NCBI RefSeq assembly: GCF_013113835.1
Contig: NZ_VTYQ01000003.1
Coordinates: 744,001-808,000 of the forward strand
Reading direction: 5' to 3'
DNA: 64,000 nucleotides
From: Vibrio sp. RE88
Lineage (GTDB): Bacteria > Pseudomonadota > Gammaproteobacteria > Enterobacterales > Vibrionaceae
A program made the translations under genes and the position numbers. The stretch's first letter is position 1, and each line of letters starts with the position of its first letter. The notes below the pieces were generated by a model. That model did not search any database. It had not been told where the DNA came from and worked only from the letters and a program-made list of their open reading frames with translations. Of the stretch, positions 55,374 to 64,000 are shown piece after piece.

Positions 55374-57044
55374 TTACTTTGACTCAATCTTAGCCCAAGT
55401 ATCGCGTAGGCCAACCGTGCGGTTGAACACTAGCGCTTCAGGCTTAGAGTCTTTCGCATCAGTACAGAAGTAGCCCATACGTTCGAACTGGTAACCTTTC
55501 TCCGCTTCAGCAGACACTAGGCTTGGCTCAACAAAACCCTTCATCGTAACTAGCGACTCTGGGTTGATTGTTTCTGCGAAGTTATCCGCCGCTGCTGGGT
55601 TAGGCACTGTGAATAGACGGTCGTATAGACGAATCTCAGCAGGCAAGCCTTTATCAGCCGATACCCAGTGAATTACGCCCTTCACTTTGCGGCCATCTTC
55701 TGGGTTCTTGCCTAACGTATCTGCATCGTAAGTACAGAAGATTGTAGTGATGTTGCCTTCAGCATCTTTCTCAATGCGCTCAGCTTTGATCACGTACGCA
55801 CCGCGTAGACGAACTTCTTTACCTAAAACAAGACGCTTGTACTTCTTGTTAGCTTCTTCACGGAAGTCTTCACGTTCGATCCAAACCTCACGAGTGAACG
55901 GTACTTCGCGCTCGCCCATTTCTGGTTTGTTAGGGTGGTTAGCTACGGTTAGTGTTTCCACCTTACCTTCATCGTAGTTTTCGATAACAATCTTAACGGG
56001 ATCAAGAACCGCCATCGCGCGTGGCGCGTTCTCGTTGAGATCATCACGAATACAAGATTCTAGCGAACCCATCTCGATCATGTTGTCTTGCTTAGTAACA
56101 CCAATACGCTTACAGAACTCACGGATTGAACCAGGCGTGAAACCACGACGACGCAAACCAGAAATCGTTGGCATACGTGGGTCATCCCAACCGTCAACTA
56201 GGTTTTCAGTCACAAGTTGGTTTAGCTTACGCTTAGACATCACTGTGTATTCAAGATTTAGGCGGCTGAACTCGTACTGATGCGGCTGACAATCAATGGT
56301 GATGTTTTCCAGCACCCAGTCATACAGACGACGGTTATCTTGGAATTCCAGCGTACACAAAGAGTGCGTAATGCCTTCCAGCGCATCAGAAATACAGTGT
56401 GTGAAGTCGTACATTGGATAAATGCACCACTTATCACCTGTCTGGTGATGTTCAGCAAAACGTACACGGTAAAGAACCGGGTCGCGCAGCACAATGAAAG
56501 ATGACGCTAGGTCAATCTTAGCGCGCAGACACGCCTTACCTTCTTCGAAACCACCAGCGCGCATTTTCTCAAACAACGCTAAGTTTTCTTCAGGAGTACG
56601 ATCACGATATGGGCTTGGCTTACCTGGCTGGGTAAGCGTACCGCGGTACTCACGGATCTGCTCAGGACTTAGCTCTTCAACATACGCTAAGCCTTTCTCA
56701 ATTAATTCAACCGCGTAGCCATAAAGCTTATCGAAGTAGTTTGATGAGTAACATACTTCACCATCCCACTCGAAGCCTAACCAGCTCACATCATTCTTAA
56801 TAGACTCAACGTATTCGACGTCTTCTTTTTCTGGGTTAGTGTCATCAAAACGCAGATTACACTGACCCTGATAGTCCTGAGCAATACCAAAGTTTAAGCA
56901 AATTGACTTAGCGTGACCGATATGCAGGTAACCGTTCGGTTCCGGCGGGAAACGAGTATGCACGCTAGTGTGTTTACCATCCGCTAAATCTTTATCGATG
57001 ATTTGGCGAATGAAGTTCGATGGACGAGCCTCAGCTTCACTCAT
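55374..57044 (-). CDS. glnS: Glutaminyl-tRNA synthetase
   Basis: A 556-residue class I synthetase (E. coli 554). The HIGH motif is in [15 protein letters not shown] (about 32-46), the KMSKS-type motif in [13 protein letters not shown], and the C-terminal anticodon-binding beta-barrels follow. It charges tRNA-Gln. Flanked by nagE upstream as in E. coli. Confidence 0.98.
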   Translation of the reverse strand: MSEAEARPSNFIRQIIDKDLADGKHTSVHTRFPPEPNGYLHIGHAKSICLNFGIAQDYQGQCNLRFDDTNPEKEDVEYVESIKNDVSWLGFEWDGEVCYSSNYFDKLYGYAVELIEKGLAYVEELSPEQIREYRGTLTQPGKPSPYRDRTPEENLALFEKMRAGGFEEGKACLRAKIDLASSFIVLRDPVLYRVRFAEHHQTGDKWCIYPMYDFTHCISDALEGITHSLCTLEFQDNRRLYDWVLENITIDCQPHQYEFSRLNLEYTVMSKRKLNQLVTENLVDGWDDPRMPTISGLRRRGFTPGSIREFCKRIGVTKQDNMIEMGSLESCIRDDLNENAPRAMAVLDPVKIVIENYDEGKVETLTVANHPNKPEMGEREVPFTREVWIEREDFREEANKKYKRLVLGKEVRLRGAYVIKAERIEKDAEGNITTIFCTYDADTLGKNPEDGRKVKGVIHWVSADKGLPAEIRLYDRLFTVPNPAAADNFAETINPESLVTMKGFVEPSLVSAEAEKGYQFERMGYFCTDAKDSKPEALVFNRTVGLRDTWAKIESK

Positions 57045-57252
57045 CTATAGCACCTCAATTGTTTAGTATTGTCAGATAAAAGTTCTCTGGGACGGCCCTT
57101 AGCAGTACCAGATATATAACGGCTAATGATCCACAATTCTTTGCAGTTACACAACTATAACCGCAGTTTAAATGGCAATAATTAGCAAATTGATGGGATT
57201 GTTTACAGGCTTTGCTCAGGAATTCATCAGTTTGGCACTTAAGGCTAAATGC

Positions 57253-57280
57253 AAAAAGCCTCCCATGAAGGGAGGCTTTT
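57253..57280 (-). terminator. Terminator of nagE
   Basis: On the minus strand AAAAGCCTCCC, loop TTCAT, GGGAGGCTTTTT: an 11-bp stem with U tract, 27 bases after the nagE stop. Confidence 0.9.
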
Positions 57281-57306
57281 GTCTTATCCAGTGTAATTCG
57301 ATGCGA

Positions 57307-58881
57307 TTATGGCAGTTTTACGTCAGATAAATCTTCGTTTACACCGATGGCTTTCATCTCACCAGCCACAATTTCTGCCAAAGGACCAAGAATAACTTGA
57401 AGGTTGTTCTCACCCAGTTTCACTACACCTTTAGCACCAAGTTTCTTCAACACATCTTCATTCGCAACTGAGCGATCTTTCAGCGTCAGACGCAGACGTG
57501 TGATACAAGCATCAATCGTTGTTAGGTTCTCGTGACCACCTAACGCTTTTAGGTATTGGCGAGCTAGGTCACCTTTACCTGCGTCACCGCTTGCAGCAGC
57601 CGCTACTTCTGTATCGTCATCTTCACGACCTGGAGATTTCAGGTCAAACGCGCGAATCGCGAACGTGAAAGTGAAGAAGTAAAGCGCACCAAAACCAAGA
57701 CCAATCAGTAGTAGTGTGAATGGTTTAGTTGCTAGACCCCAGTTCAAGATGAAGTCGATTAGGCCCGCAGAGAAACCGAAACCATGCAGAGTACCGAACA
57801 TGTTCGCTACAACCAGTGACAGACCAGTAAACACGGCGTGGATTGCATACAGTGCAGGCGCTAGGAAAACAAACATGAACTCTAGAGGTTCAGTGATACC
57901 TGTAAGGAAAGAACAGAAACCAACAGAGAACAACGCACCGCCCACTTGGCTGCGCTTTTCAGCAGGAGCCGCTAGGTACATTGCAAGTGCTGCACCTGGT
58001 AGACCAAACATCATTACAGGGAAGAAGCCGTTCATGAATACACCAGCGCTCTTATCGCCGCCGAAGAAACGGTTTAGATCACCAGACTTGATAGTTTCAG
58101 TTACTTCTTTCACTGTTGCTGTAATTTCTGGTGTTACAGAGTTAGCAAATTCGAAGGTGTGAGTCTGACCGGCAATTAGAGTCTTAGCAATGCTTGGGTC
58201 CACACACAGCTGCTGTAGAGAAGGAAGAGCTTGACCTGCCGCCTGAGCACCTGTCACCAACACTTCTTGACATGTACCCATACCGAACCAGAAGTAAGAG
58301 TTAAGTACATGGTGAAGACCAACAGGGATTAGCGCACGGTTTAGCGTACCGTAGACAAACTGACCAATCGCACCAGAAGTAGAAACTGCGTGCGCCAATG
58401 TATCTAGACCGCCCTGAATCGTTGGCCAAACAACGCCAGAAATAGCACCCGCGACAACTGCGAATAGGCCAGCCATGATAGGTACTAGACGTTTACCCGC
58501 AAAGAAGGCTAGCCACTCTGGAAGACGTGTTGCATGGAAAGCGTTGTATGAGTGACCTGCAATGATACCCGCGAAAATACCACCGAAGAATGACATGTTA
58601 ACTGAAGCATCGATTGTCGTTGCTGTTGCAGTTAGAACAAAGTAAGCAACCGCACCGGCTAGACCCGCAGCACCAGAGCCATCTTTAGACAGACCAATCG
58701 CGATACCTAGGCCGAATAGCAACGGCAGGTTACTAAAGATTGCGTTACCAGCTTGCGCCATGAACGCAATATCAAGAAGGTCTGGTTGACCTAAGCGTAA
58801 GAGCAAAGCCGCAACTGGAAGCGTTGCGATAGGTAGCATAAGAGCTTTACCTAACTTTTGCGCATATCCAAGAATATTCAC
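57307..58881 (-). CDS. nagE: N-acetylglucosamine-specific PTS transporter EIICB
   Basis: A 524-residue PTS permease: EIIC domain with about ten membrane segments (1-400; HHVLNSYFWFGMG and GITEPLEFMFVF are typical), a linker, then EIIB with the phosphocysteine in TTIDACITRLRLTL (about 455-468). The EIIA domain found in E. coli NagE (648 residues) is absent, so EIIA-Glc (Crr) must supply phosphate, as for related Vibrio proteins. It imports GlcNAc, central to chitin use. Divergent from nagA-nagC. Confidence 0.94.
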   Translation of the reverse strand: MNILGYAQKLGKALMLPIATLPVAALLLRLGQPDLLDIAFMAQAGNAIFSNLPLLFGLGIAIGLSKDGSGAAGLAGAVAYFVLTATATTIDASVNMSFFGGIFAGIIAGHSYNAFHATRLPEWLAFFAGKRLVPIMAGLFAVVAGAISGVVWPTIQGGLDTLAHAVSTSGAIGQFVYGTLNRALIPVGLHHVLNSYFWFGMGTCQEVLVTGAQAAGQALPSLQQLCVDPSIAKTLIAGQTHTFEFANSVTPEITATVKEVTETIKSGDLNRFFGGDKSAGVFMNGFFPVMMFGLPGAALAMYLAAPAEKRSQVGGALFSVGFCSFLTGITEPLEFMFVFLAPALYAIHAVFTGLSLVVANMFGTLHGFGFSAGLIDFILNWGLATKPFTLLLIGLGFGALYFFTFTFAIRAFDLKSPGREDDDTEVAAAASGDAGKGDLARQYLKALGGHENLTTIDACITRLRLTLKDRSVANEDVLKKLGAKGVVKLGENNLQVILGPLAEIVAGEMKAIGVNEDLSDVKLP

Positions 58882-58964
58882 CTTAAGTTCCCCCTATAGG
58901 ATTTTGTATTTTGGCTGAGCTACTTTTTTTAGTCGCTCAATTTAGTCCTGCTCAGTTTATGCCA

Positions 58965-58987
58965 TTAATTTTGCCCCGCAAATTAAA
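58965..58987. promoter_or_regulatory. NagC-like operator near nagE
   Basis: TTAATTTTGCCCCGCAAATTAAA is a 23-base dyad with 8 of 11 symmetric pairs, AT-rich arms and central GC pairs, the general design of NagC/Mlc operators. It lies 84-106 bases upstream of nagE. Confidence 0.5.
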
Positions 58988-58998
58988 ACCTTATCAAT

Positions 58999-59014
58999 TG
59001 TGATCATAATCACC
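58999..59014. promoter_or_regulatory. CRP site between nagE and nagA
   Basis: TGTGATCATAATCACC matches TGTGA-N6-TCACA at 9 of 10 bases, next to the NagC-like dyad. It suggests cAMP-CRP activation of nagE, as in E. coli. Confidence 0.7.
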
Positions 59015-59360
59015 AGAAAACGGCATAGTTCAAGGATTTTGCTAGCGAGATCATAAAACTTATTTTACAATACAAAAAAATAGCAACGTACACGCAATAT
59101 TCACGGTATTCTTAAGGTGTACTCATCAACATCACGCTGATAGAGCAAGGGGTTTACCAGATTTCATATCGGTTATCATCTCTATACTCAGCAGGCTCTT
59201 AGATGAGGATAAAACTAATTTCATATAGAATATTTTCTGCTTGCTAAAGATATTTTGCGACCTAATTGAAGCTCACAAATAAAGTATAAAGATACGTGGT
59301 AAATGTTTCAGTTGGACGAATAGAAGTATTAAAAATCAAACTTATAAGGATTAGCTAACC

Positions 59361-60497
59361 ATGTATGCGCTAACTAACTGTAAAATCTACACCGGCAACG
59401 ACGTACTTGTTGACCACGCAGTAGTCATCAAAGACCAACTGATAGATTCAGTATGCCCGGTAGCTGACCTTCCTAAAGGCCTTGAAACTCTTGATTTAAA
59501 TGGCGCAAATGTCAGCCCAGGCTTCATTGACCTACAACTTAATGGTTGTGGCGGAGTCATGTTCAATGATGAAATCACCGCTGAAACAATGCAGGTTATG
59601 CATAAGGCGAACTTAAAGTCGGGTTGCACCAGTTACTTACCTACTCTTATTACATCCTCTGATGAAGACATGCGCCAAGCGATTGCAGCCGCGCGCGATT
59701 ATCATGCGCAGTACCAAAACCAATCTCTGGGTTTACACCTTGAAGGCCCATATTTAAACGTAATGAAAAAAGGTATCCACAGTGTGGATTACATCCGCCC
59801 TTCTGACGACAACATGATTAACTTCATCTGTGAAAACGCAGATGTTATCACTAAGGTTACACTGGCTCCTGAGCATAACGCCCCAGAACATATTCAACAG
59901 CTTAAGGAAGCAGGCATCATCGTTGCTATTGGTCACACCAATGCGACATATGCTGAAGCAAGGAAAGGCTTTGAGTCAGGCATTACGTTTGCCACACATT
60001 TATTTAACGCTATGACCCCTATGGTGGGCCGCGAACCAGGCGTAGTTGGCGCTATTTACGACACACCTGATGTCTATGCTGGAGTCATCGCAGACGGGTT
60101 CCATGTCGATTATGCAAACATTCGTATCGCTCACAAAATTAAGGGCGAAAAATTAGTATTAGTGACAGATGCCACAGCTCCTGCAGGCGCTGACATGGAT
60201 TACTTTATTTTTGTTGGTAAGAAAGTATATTACCGAGATGGTAAGTGTGTTGATGAAAACGGCACACTAGGCGGCTCAGCACTGACAATGATAGAAGCAG
60301 TACAAAACACCGTTGAGCACGTCGGTATCGCTCTGGATGAAGCACTTCGTATGGCAACCTTATACCCCGCTAAAGCAATCGGGGTCGAAGAACAGCTAGG
60401 CCGAGTTAAACAAGGCATGGTTGCAAATTTGGCCATATTTGATCGTGACTTCAAGGTTCAGGCGACGGTTGTTAATGGACAATACGAGCAAAGTTAA
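59361..60497 (+). CDS. nagA: N-acetylglucosamine-6-phosphate deacetylase
   Basis: A 378-residue amidohydrolase removing acetate from GlcNAc-6-P. Metal and catalytic motifs: HLEGPYLN (Glu ligand), [11 protein letters not shown] (His ligand), [10 protein letters not shown] (His ligand), [10 protein letters not shown] (catalytic Asp). It lies directly before nagC (2-base gap). NagB is not in this window. Confidence 0.96.
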   Translation: MYALTNCKIYTGNDVLVDHAVVIKDQLIDSVCPVADLPKGLETLDLNGANVSPGFIDLQLNGCGGVMFNDEITAETMQVMHKANLKSGCTSYLPTLITSSDEDMRQAIAAARDYHAQYQNQSLGLHLEGPYLNVMKKGIHSVDYIRPSDDNMINFICENADVITKVTLAPEHNAPEHIQQLKEAGIIVAIGHTNATYAEARKGFESGITFATHLFNAMTPMVGREPGVVGAIYDTPDVYAGVIADGFHVDYANIRIAHKIKGEKLVLVTDATAPAGADMDYFIFVGKKVYYRDGKCVDENGTLGGSALTMIEAVQNTVEHVGIALDEALRMATLYPAKAIGVEEQLGRVKQGMVANLAIFDRDFKVQATVVNGQYEQS

Positions 60498-60499
60498 GA

Positions 60500-61714
60500 A
60501 TGAATGGCGGACAAATAGGTAACGTAGACTTAGTAAAACAGCTAAACAGCGCAGCAGTTTACCGGCTGATTGATCAGCAAGGGCCAATATCGCGAATCCA
60601 AGTTGCTGACGTCAGTCAGTTGGCACCTGCGAGCGTTACAAAAATTACCCGCCAACTACTCGAGCGCGGCCTTATCAAGGAGGTCGCTCAACAAGCCTCT
60701 ACCGGCGGACGCCGAGCAATCTCACTAACCACAGAAGTCGAACCCTTTCATTCTGTCGCAGTGCGTCTAGGTCGCGATTATATTCAGTTCAGTTTGTATA
60801 ACCTTGGTGGCAAAGAACTTGTATCCGAATATCAAGAGTTCTTCTACACCACTCAAGAAGACTTAGTCGACGGTCTGACTTCTCACCTAAAAAGTTTTAT
60901 TCAATCTAACCAAACCGTGATCAATCAGTTGATTGCGATTGGTGTTGCCTTGCCTGGCCTAGTCAACCCTGAAACTGGGGTTGTCGAATATATGCCGAAT
61001 ATCAGCATCGATAACCTTGCGTTAGCAGAGCTGATCGAAAACACCTTCCATGTTCAATGTTTCGTCGGTAACGATGTGCGCGGAATGGCACTGGCTGAGC
61101 ATTACTTTGGTGCCAGCAAAGATTGCCAAGACTCAATCCTGGTCAGTGTTCACCGCGGTACTGGCGCAGGTATCATCGTTAATGGTCAGGTTTTCCTTGG
61201 CTTCAATCGCAATGTCGGGGAAATTGGTCATATTCAAATAGACCCTCTTGGTGAGCAATGTCAGTGCGGAAACTTTGGATGCCTAGAAACAGTGGCCGCT
61301 AACCCGGCGATCGTTGATCGAGTGAATAAGTTGATCAAGCAGGGTTATGAATCAAGTTTGACCGAGCTCGAAACCATCACCATCCAAGACGTTTGTGACC
61401 ATGCCAATATGGGTGATGAGTTATCTAAGCAAAGCTTAGTTCGTGTTGGCAATCAGCTCGGTAAGGCGATTGCTATCACGATCAACTTGTTCAATCCGCA
61501 GAAAATTGTTATCGCAGGGGACATCACTCGCTGCGAAGAGATTATCTTTCCAGCGATTCGTCGCAACGTGGAAAACCAATCACTGACCACCTTCCACAGC
61601 GGCCTGCCTATTGTGGCTTCAGAAATTGACAAGCAGCCGACCATTGGCGCGTTTGCAATGATAAAACGTGCGATGCTTAACGGCGTTTTGTTACAAAAAT
61701 TGCTCGAAGATTGA
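60500..61714 (+). CDS. nagC: NagC, ROK-family N-acetylglucosamine repressor
   Basis: A 404-residue ROK repressor: N-terminal winged HTH (about 10-75, ISRIQVADVSQLAPASVTKI), a sugar-kinase-like core with GHIQIDPLGEQ and the zinc motif CQCGNFGCLET. It senses GlcNAc-6-P and controls nag and chitin genes. Co-transcribed with nagA, as in E. coli nagBACD. It ends at a terminator. Confidence 0.95.
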   Translation: MNGGQIGNVDLVKQLNSAAVYRLIDQQGPISRIQVADVSQLAPASVTKITRQLLERGLIKEVAQQASTGGRRAISLTTEVEPFHSVAVRLGRDYIQFSLYNLGGKELVSEYQEFFYTTQEDLVDGLTSHLKSFIQSNQTVINQLIAIGVALPGLVNPETGVVEYMPNISIDNLALAELIENTFHVQCFVGNDVRGMALAEHYFGASKDCQDSILVSVHRGTGAGIIVNGQVFLGFNRNVGEIGHIQIDPLGEQCQCGNFGCLETVAANPAIVDRVNKLIKQGYESSLTELETITIQDVCDHANMGDELSKQSLVRVGNQLGKAIAITINLFNPQKIVIAGDITRCEEIIFPAIRRNVENQSLTTFHSGLPIVASEIDKQPTIGAFAMIKRAMLNGVLLQKLLED

Positions 61715-61742
61715 TCTAGTAAGCAATCAGTTGAGTTACAAT

Positions 61743-61773
61743 AACGGGTTACAATATGTAGCCCGTTTTTTAT
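61743..61773 (+). terminator. Terminator of nagAC
   Basis: AACGGGTTAC, loop AATAT, GTAGCCCGTT with one G-U pair, then TTTTATT. Confidence 0.88.
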
Positions 61774-61794
61774 TAGGACAAGAATAAGAATCAT

Positions 61795-63381
61795 ATGGAA
61801 CTCATCTTAATCTCTGCCGCATTTCTGGCCGGATTCATAACGCTCAAATGCAACTTGCCGCCTTTGGTTGGCTTCTTGCTAGCTGGTTTTGGCTTGCATG
61901 CTGTCGGCTTCGAGAGTAACGACACTATAGTGACATTGGCTGATCTTGGCGTCACTTTGCTGTTGTTCACTATTGGATTAAAGCTCGATATCAAAACCCT
62001 GTTGTCTAAAGAAATTTGGGCAGGTGCAACGCTACATAACCTCTTATCTACCCTATTATTTAGCGCCGCCCTATTCTGTTTTAAGTTTCTCGGTGTCAGC
62101 TCCCTAGCCAGCATGTCAATTGAGCAATTATTGTTGCTTGGTTTCGCTCTCTCTTTCTCCAGTACTGTATTTGCCGTTAAGTCACTGCAAGAAAAAGGCG
62201 AAATGAACTCAACCTACGGTACGATGGCCATTGGCATTCTGGTCATGCAGGACATCTTCGCAGTAGTCTTCCTGACAGCATCAACTGGCAAGCTACCTGA
62301 GTGGTATGCCATTACTCTCTTTGCTCTGCCTTTATTGCGCCCTGCCTTTTATAAGATGCTCGACTGGGTTGGCCACGGTGAAATGTTGGTCCTATTCGGT
62401 ATTTTCTTTGCACTTGTCGTAGGAGCTGGTTTATTCGAGCTTGTAGGCATGAAACCTGATTTGGGCGCTCTGATTCTGGGTATGCTTCTCGCTGGGCACC
62501 ATAAGGCCTCTGAGCTGTCCAAATCGCTATTTAACTTGAAAGAACTGTTCCTAGTCTGTTTCTTCCTTAATATCGGACTCGCAGAACAGCCAACCATGTC
62601 AGGTTTTGCTTTAGCAATCTTGTTCCTGCTATTACTGCCTTTGAAAGGCATCCTGTACTTTGTGGTACTCAACGCGTTTAAATTCCGCGTCAGGACCTCA
62701 CTTTTGACCACCTTGAGCCTATTTAACTTTAGTGAATTTGGCCTGATCGTAGGTGGACTGGCCTTTAAAATGGGCTGGATGGGAGGCGACATACTGGTCG
62801 CTTTAGCACTGGCAGTCTCGATTTCCTTTGTTCTGGCATCACCACTTAATCGTAAAGGTCACGAGTTATACCGCCGCTCTGGCCGTTGGTTAAAAGAGCA
62901 TGCAGCAGAAAAGCTCCACACACGAGATCAGCTTATCAATCCGGGGAATGCGCAAGTGCTTATTCTCGGCATGGGACGCATTGGCACAGGTGCCTACGAT
63001 GAGCTGCGTGCGCGCTACGGCAAAATTAGCTTAGGCATCGAGGTGAGAGACGATGCAGCACTCCAGCATCAAGCGGAGGGCCGTAACGTCATTGCAGGTG
63101 ATGCGACCGACCCAGACTTTTGGGAGCGTATTCTCGATACCGCCAACGTAAAATTAGTGCTTCTCGCTATGCCTCATCACCAAGGGAACCAAATTGCACT
63201 AGAGCAGTTACAGAAAAAAGAGTTTAAAGGACAGATTGCTGCTATTGCTGCCTATCCTGACCAGCTCGAAAGCCTGAATGAGGGAGGCGTTGACGCTGCG
63301 TTCAACATCTACAGTGAAGCGGGCAGCGGTTTTGCTCGACATGTGTGTGAACAGCTTAAACCAACCTTCAATACCCCCTAA
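61795..63381 (+). CDS. CPA2 cation:proton antiporter with TrkA-N domain
   Basis: A 528-residue protein with about twelve transmembrane helices (1-360; LPPLVGFLLAGFGLHAVG at the start and FNFSEFGLIVGGLAFKMG late are typical of KefB/YbaL) and a C-terminal Rossmann RCK/TrkA-N domain (VLILGMGRIGTGAYDEL, about 382-398). It probably exchanges K+ or Na+ for H+; the ion is not predictable. No KefF/KefG partner lies beside it. It lies between nagC and asnB. Confidence 0.88.
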   Translation: MELILISAAFLAGFITLKCNLPPLVGFLLAGFGLHAVGFESNDTIVTLADLGVTLLLFTIGLKLDIKTLLSKEIWAGATLHNLLSTLLFSAALFCFKFLGVSSLASMSIEQLLLLGFALSFSSTVFAVKSLQEKGEMNSTYGTMAIGILVMQDIFAVVFLTASTGKLPEWYAITLFALPLLRPAFYKMLDWVGHGEMLVLFGIFFALVVGAGLFELVGMKPDLGALILGMLLAGHHKASELSKSLFNLKELFLVCFFLNIGLAEQPTMSGFALAILFLLLLPLKGILYFVVLNAFKFRVRTSLLTTLSLFNFSEFGLIVGGLAFKMGWMGGDILVALALAVSISFVLASPLNRKGHELYRRSGRWLKEHAAEKLHTRDQLINPGNAQVLILGMGRIGTGAYDELRARYGKISLGIEVRDDAALQHQAEGRNVIAGDATDPDFWERILDTANVKLVLLAMPHHQGNQIALEQLQKKEFKGQIAAIAAYPDQLESLNEGGVDAAFNIYSEAGSGFARHVCEQLKPTFNTP

Positions 63382-63393
63382 TTTCTGTTTTAT

Positions 63394-63420
63394 AAAGGCA
63401 GCGCTCACGCTGCCTTTTTC
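63394..63420 (+). terminator. Terminator of the antiporter gene
   Basis: AAAGGCAGCG, loop CTCA, CGCTGCCTTTTTC: a 10-bp stem. Confidence 0.9.
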
Positions 63421-63609
63421 TTTACTGACACCTAAAATCGTTCAAAAAACAAACCAAACATAGATTTCATTCACCAGACCAAGGTCAATATTAGATAAAA
63501 TTTAACAACAACCTTGTTAGTTAAACTTTTTCATCAGTGACTGTTGATTTTTTTAATCAAAATGGCAAATTGAAGTCAGCAGATTAAATAAGGTTTATAA
63601 GGAAGTTGT

Positions 63610-64000
63610 ATGTGTTCTATCTTCGGTATTCTAGACATCAAAAGTGACGCTCAAGCTCTTCGCCCTGTAGCGCTGGAAATGTCTAAGAAACTTCGTCATC
63701 GTGGCCCTGACTGGTCAGGTATCTACTCTTCAGAAAAAGCAATTCTAGCTCACGAACGTTTAGCCATTGTCGGCTTGAACAGTGGTGCACAGCCGCTGTA
63801 CAGCGCCGATAAGAAACACATCCTTGCTGTAAACGGTGAAATCTACAACCACAAAGAAATCCGTGCTCGCTATGAAGGTAAGTACGATTTTCAAACCGAC
63901 TCTGACTGTGAAGTCATTCTAGCACTTTACCAAGAGATGGGCGCCGACCTTCTTGAAGAACTCAACGGAATTTTCGCATTCGTTCTGTACGATGAGGAAA
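63610..64000 (+). CDS. asnB: Asparagine synthase B, glutamine-hydrolysing (partial)
   Basis: The first 130 codons are present; the gene runs off the right edge. The N-terminal nucleophile Cys2 (MCSIFGILDI) and class II amidotransferase motifs RHRGPDWSG, AHERLAIVG, AVNGEIYNHKEI and TDSDCEVIL are intact. It makes asparagine from aspartate, glutamine and ATP. The gene sits near the nag genes as in E. coli. The 228-base upstream gap has a TTGATT-N5-AATCAA dyad (63544-63560) of unknown role. Confidence 0.96.
   Translation, partial: MCSIFGILDIKSDAQALRPVALEMSKKLRHRGPDWSGIYSSEKAILAHERLAIVGLNSGAQPLYSADKKHILAVNGEIYNHKEIRARYEGKYDFQTDSDCEVILALYQEMGADLLEELNGIFAFVLYDEE

Larger units (their letters stand above)
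58882..59360. other. Divergent nagE/nagA regulatory region
   Basis: A 479-base AT-rich gap without a gene. Close to nagE it has a NagC-like palindrome and a near-perfect CRP site. A third AT-rich partial dyad (59060-59083, TTATTTT...AAAAAAATA) may be a second NagC site. The nagA-proximal half shows TATAAA at 59285-59290 but no matching -35. NagC looping between divergent nag promoters is established in E. coli. Confidence 0.6.

Noticed and set aside
1..64000. CRISPR arrays, insertion sequences, prophage genes, tRNA or rRNA genes
   Set aside because: I found no spaced direct repeats of CRISPR type, transposase or phage genes, and no tRNA cloverleaf or rRNA segment; the region appears to be stable core chromosome.

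Overview
The window looks like a large chromosome segment of a Vibrio (gamma-proteobacterium, GC content in the mid-40s). Three things point there: an Na+-type PomA/PomB polar flagellar motor pair, long runs of gene order shared with Escherichia coli (syd/queF, ppnN, xni, rlmM-ygdD-gcvA-gcvB; thiI, xseB-ispA-dxs; truC-yqcC beside csrB; sucDCBA-sdhBADC/gltA; pgm-seqA-ybfF-fldA-fur; glnS-nagE/nagA-nagC-asnB), and several small families typical of Vibrionaceae (DUF2956, DUF3549, DUF3301, DUF2788, DUF1853). I see no prophage, insertion sequence, CRISPR array, tRNA or rRNA. Almost all of it is core housekeeping sequence, so most novelty is in regulation and in a few accessory genes. All site and repeat matches below were scored by eye.

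Layout. 1-7390: periplasmic nitrite ammonification (nrfBCDE-thioredoxin-nrfF leftward, nrfA rightward, an nrfG-like TPR gene convergent with nrfA). The divergent nrfB/nrfA region carries two FNR-like sites, a NarP-type 7-2-7 site and a perfect 19-bp Fur-box-like palindrome overlapping one FNR site. 7486-13308: small lipoprotein and regulator genes, an ArsC-like protein, dapE, an M15 peptidase, a Zn-ribbon protein, syd and queF. 13324-17271: a TPR protein with a decayed GGDEF domain, followed by a GGDEF protein with motif SGEEF. 17480-23961: ppnN, xni, a secreted nuclease, rlmM, ygdD, a hydrolase, gcvA and the divergent small RNA gcvB. 24083-30701: thiI, pomBA with a candidate sigma-28 promoter, and the xseB-ispA-dxs isoprenoid operon.

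30759-34768: truC-yqcC, the DUF3549-DUF3301 pair, a GNAT gene, and a leftward CsrB-family small RNA of about 410 nt with about 25 GGA triplets. A small KfrA-like gene is divergent from it. 34853-46162: the complete TCA block, sdhCDAB-sucABCD leftward and gltA rightward, with a near-consensus ArcA box before sdhC. 46339-53346: nif3-like gene, DUF1853, pgm, seqA, ybfF, DUF2788, fldA, DUF4442 and fur.

53376-55336 is the most unusual part. A class-2-like dihydroorotate dehydrogenase paralogue with Cys at the usual Ser catalytic position is divergent from a 217-residue protein I do not recognise, and a strong Fur-box match lies between them. In E. coli the fur-glnS interval holds chiPQ instead. 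55374-64000: glnS, nagE, nagA-nagC with CRP-like and NagC-like sites, a CPA2 antiporter, and the 5' part of asnB.

Common themes are anaerobic and carbon regulation (FNR, NarP, ArcA, CRP), iron control (fur plus two new candidate Fur boxes), and RNA control through two Hfq/Csr-type small RNAs.
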